A stretch of DNA of 64,000 bases, from assembly GCA_019671005.1 (NCBI GenBank), contig CM033715.1, positions 1,612,001-1,676,000 of the forward strand, read 5' to 3'. The DNA comes from Hibiscus mutabilis (taxonomy: Eukaryota; Streptophyta; Magnoliopsida; Malvales; Malvaceae). How positions within the stretch are numbered: the first letter of the stretch is position 1; each line of letters opens with the position of its first letter. The notes below the pieces were generated by a model. It had not been told where the DNA came from. It ran no database searches and worked only from the letters and a program-made list of their open reading frames with translations. Made by a program: the position numbers and the translations under genes. This document shows positions 14,186 to 25,675 of the stretch, piece by piece.

Positions 14186-14275
14186 TAACTATAAACTCTC
14201 TCATTTTTTCCTCTCACTGACAACATATTTTCTCTCCGTTTTAGCTTCTTTTGTGGAAGGTTGTTTACTTAAATC
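14186..14275 (+). promoter_or_regulatory. Probable proximal promoter/5' leader of the H+-PPase gene
   Basis: A CTATAAAC TATA-like box at about 14190-14197 is followed by a CT-rich leader (TCTCTC... TTTTCTCTCC) up to the ATG at 14276. This is typical of plant pol II promoters. The start site itself cannot be seen. Confidence 0.4.
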
Positions 14276-17200
14276 ATGGCCGCCTCCATTCTGCCAGATC
14301 TCGCCACCGAGATCCTGATCCCGGCTTGTGCCCTTATTGGAATTGCCTTTTCTCTCCTACAATGGGTTCTCGTTTCCCAGGTCAAGCTCTCTCCCGGTTC
14401 CGCCGCCAACAACGGTGCCGGTGGCAAAAACGGCTATGCTGATTACCTCATTGAAGAAGAAGAAGGTCTTAACGACCATAACGTTGTTCTTAAATGCGCT
14501 GAAATCCAAAACGCCATCTCTGAAGGTCTTTGCTCTCTTCACTTGTTCTTTTTTAATGGCTTTGCCATCTGGGGTTTTGAAAAAAAAAAATGAATCTTTT
14601 GGTCCTTTTCTTATGTTGTTTTTCTTTTTGGATAAATGGTGAATCACTTGGCCGAAATGGTCTTTGGAAAAAAGGTTTTTTTTTTTCTCGCTGTTTTGAA
14701 GCATTTGGATTGTTTATGTTCTGAAAGTTTAGATCTTTAGTTTCACATTATTTTTTCTATGTTTGGTTATAGGAGTTTTTGGTTTGTCTGTATAAATTTT
14801 GGTGTTGTCTTGTGAAACTTTGAAGAAAGAGTTTTGGAGCACGAGGTTTTATGTTTCATCATGTTTTCCTATGTTGAAGTTTAGTTTTACTTTTTTTAAA
14901 AAAACAAAATGTTGGGATGTTTTTTTTGTATTCAACAGCCATGAAAAACTACAGTATGTGCAAGCTATAATATATATGTGTGTGTTTCAATGATTTTTTA
15001 TTCAAATCAAAGTGTATGGTGATGGGGGAATTGAGTTTGGACCCACGTGTATTTATTTCTTATCTCACAATCAATATAGATTTAAGTTGTGTTGATTTTC
15101 TGTTTGCACATTCAGAACATAATTGGGATCTAGGCATTTTTTTCTTTCCTTTTCTTTTTGGGTTTAAATTTTAGGTGTTGTAGCAGAAGGCATAATGGCA
15201 ATTGAAAGACTTTGGACGTTTTCTAATGATTGTATTGTATGCTTACTATGTGAAAATCTGTTCCTACTAATTAATCTGCAGATTTGGAGTTCCATGGAAA
15301 ACTGAATGTTCAGGAACTAAGTTTGTTAAGGAAATTCAATCCTTTTTGTTGATCTCGAACTAGATCTGGAAGTCCTGCTTTATATGGGACCTGAATAAAG
15401 TTTCCAGTGGCCTGAACTCTTAAATTTGTTTAATTTGTATGGGGCCTGAATTAAGTTTCCAGTGGCTTGAACTCTTAAATTTGTTTAATTTATATGGGGC
15501 CTGAATTAAGTTCGCAGTGGCCTGAACTCTTATATTTGTTTAATTTTTATGGGACATGAATTGAGTTTCCAGTGGCCTGAATTCTTCGATTTGTTTAATC
15601 TGTATGGGGCATGTATTAAGTTTCCAGTGGCCATACCTCTTCAGTTTGTATACTCTCAAAGTGTTGCTTAACAAGGACATAGAAGTGGATGATTTAATTA
15701 CTTTGTCCGAAATATTTGTTTAGTTTCCTTCTTTTTCTTTTACTGCTGGAAAATTTATTGTGTATAATGAATGAATGACTCATAGTAAAAGCTGATTTGA
15801 GCAAATGATGCACTGTTTGATGATATGATATGCTTTACACTTTATTTCACTTTTTGAAAGTGAACTGCTTTTGAATCATTTCTATGCTTCCAAGGTTGAA
15901 ACATGCTAAGCTATTTTTCTTGTTTGTTTCCTCTTTCTCTGAGATTTGTAATAAATATTACTGTTGTAAAAAATGCAAGATTATATTTAGATTAAACACA
16001 TTTTTTAATATCTTGTCAACAAAATGTTAATATTCCAAAATGAACTTACCTTTTTAATTTGTTTCTATTGCTTTGCTTAGAAGAATGAAGTGAGGATGAT
16101 AATAAGATCACTTTAGCTTTATTCTATAGACAATGTTTGTGACAATATGCTTTTCCTACAAAGAATTCTGGTTTATATCTTGTCGTTCTGTTTGTTGCCT
16201 TTTCTAATTGTAAGTTTTGGAAAGACTTCCCAGTTAGCTAATATTTTGATTTATGAGTTTACAGGTGCAACCTCATTTCTTTACACTGAGTATCAGTATG
16301 TTGGCATTTTCATGATTGCTTTTGCAATCTTGATTTTCCTCTTCCTTGGCTCCGTAGAGGGTTTCAGCATGAAGAGCCAACCTTGCACATATGACCTATC
16401 TAGGATGTGCAAGCCTGCCCTTGCCACTGCTGCATTCAGCACCATATCTTTCTTGCTCGGTGCTGTCACTTCAGTTGTTTCTGGCTTTCTTGGGATGAAA
16501 ATTGCTACTTACGCTAATGCTAGAACCACCCTTGAGGCAAGAAAGGGAGTCGGAAAGGCATTTATCACTGCATTTAGATCTGGCGCTGTAATGGGCTTTC
16601 TTCTTGCTGCAAATGGCCTTTTGGTGCTTTACATTGCCATCAATGCATTCAAGCTCTACTACGGTGATGACTGGGGTGGTCTTTTCGAGGCGATCACTGG
16701 TTATGGGCTTGGAGGTTCATCCATGGCTCTTTTCGGCAGAGTTGGTGGAGGAATCTATACCAAAGCTGCTGATGTGGGTGCTGATCTTGTAGGCAAGGTG
16801 GAGAGGAACATTCCTGAGGATGACCCTAGAAACCCAGCTGTAAGTGACATGCATCTACTGATATATGTTGTAGCATTTTTGAGATCTGACACTGAGTAGT
16901 AGTTACTTCTCTAGGGTTGTATCTGAATTACTTCCGTGTTTCCAGGTGATTGCTGACAATGTTGGGGATAATGTTGGTGATATTGCTGGAATGGGATCTG
17001 ACCTTTTTGGGTCCTATGCCGAATCATCTTGTGCTGCACTTGTTGTCGCTTCCATCTCTTCTTTTGGCATCAATCATGAGTTGACTCCTATGTTATATCC
17101 TCTCATCGTCAGTTCTGTTGGTATCATTGTTTGTTTAATCACCACATTATTTGCAACTGATCTCTTTGAGATCAAGACTGTTAAGGAAATCGAGCCATCA

Positions 17201-19007
17201 TTGAAGAGGCAACTTATCATCTCCACTATTCTCATGACTATTGGAATTGCAATTGTTAGTTGGGTAGCTCTTCCGCCTTCCTTCACCATTTTCAATTTCG
17301 GAGACCAGAAAGTGGTGAAGAACTGGTAAACTCTCCGTGCTTCTTTTATTGAGAAATGTCAAAAGTCATGCTTGCATTAGAATGAGAGTAACATTTAGTT
17401 TCTTCTGCAGGCAACTATTCTTATGTGTTGCTGTTGGTCTTTGGGCTGGCCTAATTATTGGTTTTGTAACCGAGTACTATACTAGCAATGCATACAGGTA
17501 ACTCATCTTGATATCATTATTTTTATCCTTTTGTTATCCTTTGTTATTGGTGATTTTAACACTTCATTTTATCCTGCAGCCCTGTACAAGACGTCGCTGA
17601 TTCCTGCAGGACTGGAGCCGCAACCAATGTTATTTTTGGTCTTGCATTGGGTTACAAGTCTTGCATTATTCCTATTTTTGCTATTGCTATCAGTATTTTT
17701 GTTAGTTTTAGCTTTGCCGCTATGTATGGCATTGCTGTTGCTGCCCTTGGAATGCTGAGCACCATAGCTACTGGATTGGCTATCGATGCTTATGGTCCCA
17801 TCAGTGATAATGCGGGAGGCATTGCTGAGATGGCTGGCATGAGCCATAGAATACGAGAGAGAACTGATGCTCTTGATGCTGCAGGAAACACCACTGCTGC
17901 TATCGGAAAGGTTTGATTTGTTTTCATTTAAGCACATGACTTAGTTTTTCTAATTTATTTGATTTATGGCATTCTCTATGTTTGTTCTGGATTACAAGTT
18001 CTAAAGCGGTTTTTTTTTTTGGTTGGCATGAAGCAGCTATTTTTCCATTAGTGGGTTAATAGGTATTCATTTGAAACTTCTGCATTTCTTTCCAGGGTTT
18101 CGCCATTGGTTCAGCAGCCCTGGTGTCCCTTGCCCTCTTTGGTGCTTTTGTGAGCCGTGCTGCAATTTCAACAGTTGATGTATTGACCCCTAAAGTTTTC
18201 ATTGGTTTGCTTGTTGGGGCAATGCTTCCTTACTGGTTCTCAGCTATGACCATGAAGAGTGTGGGAAGTGCAGCTTTGAAGATGGTTGAGGAAGTGCGCA
18301 GACAATTCAACACAATCCCAGGCCTCATGGAGGGCACTGGTAAGCCAGACTATGCTACCTGTGTTAAGATCTCAACCGATGCATCTATCAAAGAAATGAT
18401 CCCACCTGGTGCCCTTGTTATGCTCACACCTCTTGTTGTTGGGATCTTTTTTGGTGTCGAAACTCTCTCTGGTGTCCTCGCTGGATCCCTTGTCTCTGGT
18501 GTCCAGGTGATGTTAACAAGTCTCAATATTGTCTATATGATTTTGAATTGCATGTTCAATTCTTAGGATACTGCATGAGACTTTTCCTACAGAAGTTTCA
18601 TCTTATTGTTTGTTTCTGTTTTGGTATATGTCCAGATTGCTATCTCTGCATCCAACACAGGGGGTGCTTGGGATAATGCCAAGAAGTATATCGAGGTATC
18701 TCTATCTCTGAATTGACTGATATCCTTTGAGCTAATCTTATGATCAACTTTTTTTAAAGTAACGATTCTATATTTATGCTCTTGCTTTTGTGTACTGTAG
18801 GCTGGTGCGTCGGAACATGCAAGAACTCTTGGTCCCAAAGGATCAGACCCACATAAGGCAGCTGTTATTGGTGACACCATTGGAGACCCTCTAAAGGATA
18901 CATCTGGGCCATCACTCAACATACTCATCAAGCTAATGGCCGTTGAATCACTCGTCTTTGCTCCCTTCTTTGCTACACATGGTGGATTTCTGTTTAAGAT
19001 ATTTTAA
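14276..19007 (+). CDS. VP1: Type I (K+-dependent) vacuolar H+-translocating inorganic pyrophosphatase
   Basis: Tonoplast proton pump that hydrolyses PPi to acidify the vacuole; the family is AVP1/VHP. Eight exons: 14276-14525, 16265-16839, 16946-17325, 17411-17497, 17580-17910, 18096-18506, 18636-18695, 18801-19007. They give 2301 nt and 766 aa, with all splice phases consistent. The catalytic signature [11 protein letters not shown] is at 253-263 and the DNVGDNVGD Mg-PPi acidic cluster at 279-287. GNTTAAIGK is at 533-541 (Ala537, the type I K+-dependent form), and [10 protein letters not shown] at 722-731 supplies D723, D727, K730 and D731. These positions agree with the well-studied 766-aa mung bean enzyme. 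Many hydrophobic segments are consistent with 16 membrane helices. Exon 1 is split from the rest by a 1.7-kb intron. No disruption was seen. Confidence 0.98.
15383..15657 (+). repeat. 55-bp tandem repeat, five copies, in H+-PPase intron 1
   Basis: Units start at 15383, 15438, 15493, 15548 and 15603, exactly 55 bp apart. Each reads TATGGGGCCTGAATTAAG... then TTTCCAGTGGCCTGAAC... and TTTGTTTAAT. Divergence rises toward the last copy. The array is confined to the first intron of the pump gene and probably varies in copy number among lines. Confidence 0.9.
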
Positions 19008-19652
19008 GAGGAAACAAACATCGGCTAATGGTCCATTGATCCCGACTCTGCCGGGTTCTTTTCCAATTCTCGTTTTGAAGTATATTTAGTCTGTAGCACA
19101 TTTTGACTCTAGAGACCATATCCTCTCAAAAGCCAAAATGGCAAATTAAAAATTTCCCTTGTAAAGGGTTCATTATGACATTGATTATGATGATGATGGT
19201 CAATCTATAGAAAAGAATTAAAACTGTATTGTTACTATTATTACTTTTTGTTATATTAAGGATCTTGATTTTTTTACCCTTGTCCAACTCTATTCTGTCG
19301 CTCTAATATTCTTGTCTATAATGATAATGCATGGATTATTGAGCATTGCAGGTAAAAGATCTTCTCTTGCATAGTAACTATTTTGATATGGCAAATTTCT
19401 TAGATTGCTCAAGCTTGGTAGAGTTAGTCTAGTGGAGATAGGTTTGCACCTTTGCATTTGAGCTTGATTAAGAATTATGTTTGAATGTTTTTTTTTTTTT
19501 GCATATTTCTGTTGAGAAAGGCGAAGGCTGTAATCTGTGATAAAGCGGTTTTGTGTTGAATAAAGATGATAGTGAAACTGCACTAACATATCTGAATTAT
19601 CATCGGTATCAATGTGAAGCTTCTTTATTTCCTTAAGGTTTAGTTATTGGTT

Positions 19653-19967
19653 TCAAATCTCAATGTTTTGGATACCACTTCTGAAAACAAGCTGAAAAGA
19701 AAAAAGTGACGAACATCGTGCTGCTTGTATAGGTCTCCTTCCTTGCTGGTAGTATTGAAATACGAGAGTGACATAATCTTTCATTTTCTTGTATAATCTG
19801 GGATTACTTACATTGATGAGCTCTTCCACCTGTTGAATCTCTTGATCCGGATGTTGTTCGCAGAAAACAGCCAGAGTAATACTCTCCCTCTCTGAGTTTG
19901 TCACCACTCTGTGTCCTGGGCTCTTGAACATTTCATTGGTCATTAATCTCTCTGCAGTTCATGGAAC
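19653..19967 (-). pseudogene. Orphan C-terminal exon of a 2-oxoglutarate/Fe(II)-dependent dioxygenase
   Basis: The minus-strand reading from about 19967, after an AG acceptor-like ATTAGCAG, gives a sequence typical of the last exon of SRG1/DMR6-like plant 2-OGDs. FKSPGHRVVTN carries the distal iron-binding His. RESITLA is the 2-oxoglutarate-binding Arg-x-Ser. PRLYKKMKDYV and FQYYQQGRRPI are hallmark tail words. The jelly-roll core and the HxD half of the iron site are not found upstream (20-21.6 kb). The fragment sits about 0.65 kb beyond the H+-PPase stop. It is read as a gene relic; a distant split gene cannot be excluded. Confidence 0.75.
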
Positions 19968-19969
19968 TG

Positions 19970-21680
19970 CTAATGTAAGTCACTTGTTAATTATGATATC
20001 TCTACATGATTTACTGCATCAAAATTATGTGGGCAGAAACTGTCATCTTTTAGCAGAGAACTTCTAGTTGGTGGATTAGCATGTTTAGGACAATGTAACT
20101 GAATTACTTAAACTTGTGTGAGTGTTGGATGTGAATGTGACTTTGAAACATGGATACGTTCAATTTTTTTTTATGTTTTCCCATATATTTTAGTTGATTT
20201 TACCTCATTGATCAGAAGACATGAGAAAAAAATAAATGTGTTGGAAACGACTGTAAAAAGAACTGAGATGAAGGAAGAAAGAACAGTGTTTATGGTAGAA
20301 ATTGAGGGTATGTTTTATTATATGGTCTCCGTTAACCTAGAGCATTGTAATGTAAACATCCCTAACTGGTAGTTTCATTGAATATTCATGCAAAATTCCA
20401 CTGTGACACAGATAAGACATATATTTAACTTGTTTGATTGCTAATATTCATTCAGGTTCCTTGGGGATTAAAGGAGAAGAACAACAAATACCTGAAGGGT
20501 TCAGGGTTTTCAGGCCAAAATTTGAGCATTTGCTAATCTTCCGAGCTCAGTACAAGATCAGTCCAGTCCAGTCCAGTCACGTATCTGATGTTCAGATAAG
20601 ATCATGCCGTTCCCATAGCCTTCGATGCTGCTGATTTCTCTAGAGTATTTCTTTTCTTCCGATGGAAGAGCAAAGAATTGGTGAGCAAAATTATACTGTT
20701 TGTTCATAAATACAATTTTAATTTTCCTGATTGATAAGACTTTTGTAAAAATCTAAAAAATAATTCTAGGTTAAACTCTAATTATCTACATTAAATTAAA
20801 CTTAACACTTCTTCTTTCTTTTATCATGTATTCAGATATATTGCTAATTCTTTAACTAGATCGATGATCGAGCTTTGAAAGACAGCTTTAACCAGCTCCG
20901 TTCATATGCTTGATTCTACTCCTTTCAATGGTTTATGATTATGACTATAATGATGAACTGTCGAATCTCCCAGTAACTACTTCTAGAATCTAAAATTCTA
21001 TGGCTACTGAACCAAGGTAAGTTCTGTTTGCAGAATTGTGATCTGAATGTGCAACCGCAGGAGCTGAGAGCTGATCTAAGTTTCTCGAGTTCTTCTCAAC
21101 TGGTTGGTGAAGATGTAAGGAGTTGAAGATCTATAGTTGGAACATCATTCAACAATGGAAAGATGCACCAACACTTCACCTCCATTGTTGCACAAACTAG
21201 GCTTTATGGATGTATCTTTTGTAGGACTTTATTGTTAGTTTTTAGCTGCCAGTTCCTGCAGAGTCTTTCTCTTATCTTTTATAATTGATGGGAGGGAGTG
21301 GTTCAACTTCAGCCATATTGCAAAACTGAGACCCCAGGAAATACAATGGTTCAAGCCTGTTCCAAATATTTTTTATAAATAATTTATATCCATTGCTTTT
21401 TTATTAGTGTAGAACACAAAACTGGAGAACAAATTAACCAAATTAATAGAAATTTCACCAAGATTATTTCCAAGTCTTTCCATCTTCATCTGCTTCTAAA
21501 ATTTTCTTTGGTTTATCAGTTTCTGTTTGACATCACTCACGATTGGTCTTTTCTGATAACATCTCCTTTTTCAAGTTATTATCAAGATCGTTGTTGGCTC
21601 ATGATACCATGTGAGAACAATGTTATGGGGGAAATACATATTGCCTAAGAAGATGAACAATAAAAAATATATTTCTTTCA
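19970..21680. other. Intergenic DNA, nothing recognised
   Basis: Stretch between the 2-OGD relic and the heparanase inverted-repeat arm. Short open frames at 20118-20372 and 20434-20634 show no recognisable domain. The words GTCCA repeat at 20562-20577. No RNA gene was seen. Confidence 0.5.
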
Positions 21681-21682
21681 GT

Positions 21683-22418
21683 GAAGAAATTCAGAGTGTT
21701 CATGAAAAGAAAAAGGTATGTTGCATTATATTCTTCAATATGGAGAAAAAGAATGAAATATGTGTACCATCTTCTGTTTCCTATCTGACCAATCAATCAA
21801 TCACCTAAAAGGAACCAAAAAACAAATGAAATATCTGTAATACGTTCTAATTCCTATTTGATCAATCTATCACCTAACAGGAACAAATTTTAGTTCCCCC
21901 TACGACTGCAGCTTGCAAGCAGGGACAATAACACCGGGCATGTGAACGAACACAATGGATAAAGGAGCAACCATTATCGGCTTCCCTGAAATTACATGTA
22001 AAGGCTCCAATGGAGGTATGATCCCTGAAGAATTTACACTTAAAACCTTTCCGTTAAGTAGCATGGTTTGACTCTGTAAATTTCCGTCTTTCGCTGTTAG
22101 GTGGTATTCTTCTCTTCTTATTGTAGCAGCGATGCCTTTAGGCAGCTTGATTATCGTTGTTTTATGGATTTTGTGCTTGTGGTGCCAAGTACGATACCGG
22201 TGCATGTGTTGCAAGGTGATTGTACTATTGAACGCGAGCTTTGTCTGGACCGTAGTGCTATTGTCTAGGTTGATCAATAGTAGTGTGATTCCTTTCTGCA
22301 AGGTAGTAGAAAACTTTGATCAAAATCTTAGAAAGGTAAGATTACCTGCCTTGATAATTTCATATGAGATGACCAACTTACTGATTGTTTTGCGCAGTGA
22401 GTGTACGCGCGGATCTTT
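21683..22418 (-). repeat. Inverted-repeat arm 1 (3' end of the heparanase-like gene)
   Basis: This segment covers the end of exon 7, intron 7, exon 8 and 3' flank of the heparanase-like gene. It pairs in opposite orientation with 25018-25675. Homology starts abruptly at AAAGATCC (22411-22418) and stops at GAAGAAATTCAGAG (21683). Arm 1 carries an extra local tandem duplication (21752-21888) that arm 2 lacks. Confidence 0.9.
21752..21888. repeat. 73-bp tandem duplication downstream of the heparanase-like gene
   Basis: Two diverged copies begin at 21752 and 21825. Each runs AATGAAATAT, then TTCCTAT-TGA-CAATC, then ATCACCTAA-AGGAAC. The inverted copy at 25.5-25.6 kb has only one unit, so the local doubling probably arose after the larger inverted duplication, or was lost from the copy. 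Confidence 0.75.
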
Positions 22419-24199
22419 TCAGTCCCGGCGAAGCCTGTCGAAAGAACATTTCTTCCCATTAGCCGGTGCCAAAGAAGAGCGCTGCAACGGAGAAAGCAGA
22501 ACATTCTCAATATGTCAATTAGATAGGCCTGTACTGTAGACTGTAGTAGTCTGGTAATGAAAGAATTTCAGAAAGCAAAATAACCAACCTGTAGTAGTCT
22601 GGATTTGGTTCAAAGTTGGTGGTGTTTAGTAAACCATAATTACCACCAACCAGTGATTGTCTGCAATACGTTTTCGTATCATACTTGGATGCCATGCCGA
22701 GTTGATCTAAATACCTGCATTTCATGTCCCAGATAATATCAATCAGAAATCTATTGGACAGAAAGGCCTAAGCATTGGATTTAACGATCTTACCAGAAAC
22801 TGAACACGAATGCATTGGTTACAAGATTATGGCCACTGTTGTAAGCTCCTCCGGCCTCACCCACCCAGGCAACTGCTGAAGTTGGAGAACTCTTGATGAT
22901 GTTATGGAGGCCGCTGAATGTTTCGGACTCACCTTCGAGAATGGATGGGTCGAGAATCTTTTCGACAAGATGAGGATCAACTCCTACAGAGAAAAAAACG
23001 AACGTCAAGTCGGAACCTTGTTTCAAGTCTTAAGCTGCTAGAAGATCCAAATACTGGATTGTACAAGGTGAATCATACCTGCTCCAAGGTTGTATATGTG
23101 GTGAGTGGCAACATCAAGGATTTGATTGTCTTATTTATGTATTCTTTGAACCAATCCGAGTCATAGAACCCGCCAGGCGCAATAATCAACGGCTTCAAAT
23201 CGACATTCTTGTATGCGTTCTCCACCACGTTTTGAAGAGCAGCAGTGTCAGCTGCGTACTGGTCTGCCGAGACCCGAGTTCCAACCCCGCTCCCGCACAA
23301 TTCGTTTCCTGACAAGAAAAAGATAACAAACATAATTCGTTTCAATCCAATTACCGAGACATTATCAACGTTTCATCAGTGGTTACCTACCTAACTCCCA
23401 ACCATGAATGGTATAGTTCTTTCCGACAGTGTAACGAATAAAAGATTCAGCATTGGTGTAGTTCCATGCACCGACGGCTTCACCATCGGAATGTATAGTT
23501 CGACCGGCAAGAGCATTTAATCCAAAAATAACCTTAGCCTGTGTCTTTTGAAAGAAGGAATTAAGTTGATCCCATCTGTTCATAGGTAAACATCCTTGTG
23601 TAAAACCAAACATCTGAGATGTGTTGTGGACAAAGGAAGTGCAGGGTTGTTGATTGTCATCTGTGCCATATATGACTTTGTCTTGTAATGAGCCGCCCAA
23701 TCTAATCTTCAAGGGTGAGAAAGCTGAAAATTACAGGGACTGGTAAATAAATAAATAAACAAATTCAGATGAAGTATCTGCAATTAAGAAATATCCACCG
23801 AATGGCCTTACCTTTTACGGCATTCAAGAATATATTATTACTGAGATCCTGCAGATTAAAACCAAAGATTGAAAACATTAAAAAAAGGAAACCCCATTGT
23901 CAAACAACATTAAAAAAAACATGTTTGGTTTGATTGCAGACAGAAGCAAAAGACAATACCAGATTGAGAAGACCAGCACGACCCCAACTGCATGTGCCAT
24001 AATCACACTTCTCGGGAGGCCACCAATCCAAAGTAGCACAAATGAAGTCCTCATCTATTCTACCAATGGGAGCTTTCCCGTCGATAAAAACAGTTCCTTC
24101 AACAGTTGCATTAGCAGCTTTTGAACTTACAGAAGTCAAGCAAAAAACAAAACAAACCCCAAAACAAAAAGAACCCACTGCCGGAATCTGAAAACCCAT
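21900..24199 (-). CDS. Heparanase-like protein (GH79 endo-beta-glucuronidase family), with one frameshift
   Basis: Plant GH79 glycosidase related to Arabidopsis GUS1-3, probably secreted to the wall to act on glucuronosyl glycans such as arabinogalactan. Exons: 24199-23960, 23848-23812, 23723-23391, 23308-23079, 22983-22794, 22714-22589, 22481-22382, 22295-21900. The N-terminus (MGFQIPAVGSFCFG...) is a signal peptide of about 27 aa. WELGNE (E206) is the predicted acid/base and WVGEAGGAY (E323) the predicted nucleophile; numbering allows for one missing base. Exon 4 is 230 nt where 231 is needed: a base is missing near 23115-23117, after which the family words ATHHIYNLGAG appear in the next frame. 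With that base the protein would be about 550 aa, normal for the family. All other borders and phases are intact, so either a sequence error or a very young null allele is possible. Confidence 0.9.
23113..23118 (-). other. One-base deletion frameshift in heparanase-like exon 4
   Basis: Upstream frame: YINKTIKSL. Conserved continuation NVATHHIYNLGAG/DVATHHIYNLGAG is found only one base out of frame, at TTG|ATGTTGCC. The unshifted frame runs into TGA inside intron 4. Confidence 0.8.
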
Positions 24200-24239
24200 G
24201 TTGGACTATAATTTGGAACTGTGAATTATGGTCAACACT

Positions 24240-25015
24240 AAGGACTAAAGCTTATTATTTATAGGACCTATATTGCTTGATTAGAAAAGAAATTTGATTA
24301 ACAAGAAATCTACTCCAATAAGATTTCCTAGTTCGATTTAGTATCTATTGTGCTAAATAATAGTTGAGTTTATATGCAATTGCACCAAGTAAAATCATTA
24401 AATTATAATAAAGGGATTATAAAAGGATTAAAGTATAGTATGTTAAAATCGAAAATAATTTATAATTAATAATTATAATGGAAACAAATTTGATCCTGGT
24501 GGAACTAATTAATGAATGCAGTTTGCAGGCGAAGAAACTCTAACCATCGTGCACTACTTCAGTATTTCATGGACTGATCATTGAATCATAAATTATTGTT
24601 TTACTATATTTTTTGATATGTTGGATGACCTAAACTTTGATTTGGAAAAAAAAAACTGAAATTAAATCTAATCAAACTTCAGTAGGCACATGTCAAGTTA
24701 AACTTTAGATCTCATATGATAAATTAATCTCAAAATTTTTGGTCTAGTATCATTTTAAGTCTTTATCAGTTTAAGCTTAAGTCTATTTGAAAATTTGTCT
24801 CCTCTAACTTTTGAGATTAAAATATTACTTTTATTGTTATTTTCTTTTTCAAATGGCTTAACTATAAATTAAGTACTCAAACTATGTCTCTTTTTTGTAA
24901 TAGGTGCCTGTAATATTTTTTTGGCTGAAATAAGTGTCTAAAGTTTTATTTTTAGCTAAAATAGGTCATTTTTTGTTGAAATATGTGCCTCAATTAACTT
25001 TAAAACAAGCTAAAA
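24240..25015. other. AT-rich spacer between inverted heparanase arms
   Basis: Upstream flank of the heparanase-like gene. No gene is seen. Words such as AAGTGTCTAAAGTTTTATTTT near 24940 resemble the ends of the MITE-like elements elsewhere in the window. Confidence 0.5.
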
Positions 25016-25017
25016 AT

Positions 25018-25675
25018 AAAGATCCGCTCCTACACTCACTGTGCAAAACAATCAGTAAGTTGGTAATCTCATATGAAATTATCAAGGCAGGTAATCTTAC
25101 CTTTCTAAGAATTTGATCAAAGTATTCTTCTACATTGCAGAAAGGCATCACACTCCTATTGATCAACCTAGACAATAGCACTACGGTTCAGGCAAAGCTG
25201 GCGTTCAATAGTACAATCACGTTGCAACACACGCACGGGTATCGTACTTGGAACCACAAGCACAGAATCCATAAAACAACGATCATCAAGCTGCCTAAAG
25301 GCATCGCTGCTGCAATAAGAAGAGAGGAATACCACCTAACAGCGAAAGACGGAAATTTACAGAGTCAAACCATGCTACTTAACGGAAAGGTTTTAAGTGT
25401 AAATTCTTCAGGGATCATACCTCCACTGGAGCCTTTACATGTAACGTCCGATAACGGTTGCTCCTTTATCCATCGTGTTCGCGCACATGCCCGGTGTTAT
25501 TGTCCCTGCTTGCAAGGCGCAGTCGTAGAGGGAACTAGAATTGGTTCCTTTTAGGTGATAGATTGATCAAATAGGAAATAGAACGTATTACACATATTTC
25601 ATTGTTTTTCTCCACAGTGAAGAATATTATAATGCAACATGCCTTTTCCCCCCCATGAACGCTCTGAATTTCTTC
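25018..25675 (+). pseudogene. Inverted partial copy of the heparanase-like gene (exon 7 end, intron 7, exon 8, 3' flank)
   Basis: Plus-strand copy of the 3' third of the neighbouring gene. It begins inside exon 7, keeps intron 7 with its donor (CAATCA|GTAAGTTGG) and acceptor (CATTGCAG), then exon 8 from about 25140. Retaining the intron shows it arose by DNA duplication, not retrotransposition. Exon 8 is open for about 100 codons, then loses 8 nt in the region matching the C-terminal SGKPIM (near 25440-25450), which shifts the frame. The true C-terminal words (VAPLSIVF, MPGVIVPAC) follow out of frame. It has no promoter, signal peptide or catalytic residues, so it cannot make an enzyme. Divergence from the parent is several percent. 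Confidence 0.9.

Noticed and set aside
14357..14704. 115-aa minus-strand open frame
   Set aside because: Antisense shadow of H+-PPase exon 1 and its intron.
16147..16264. In-frame extension upstream of H+-PPase exon 2
   Set aside because: It lies in intron 1; the acceptor TTTACAG at 16264 and exon 1 at 14276 give the conserved protein.
17569..17937. 122-aa minus-strand open frame
   Set aside because: Antisense shadow of H+-PPase exon 5.
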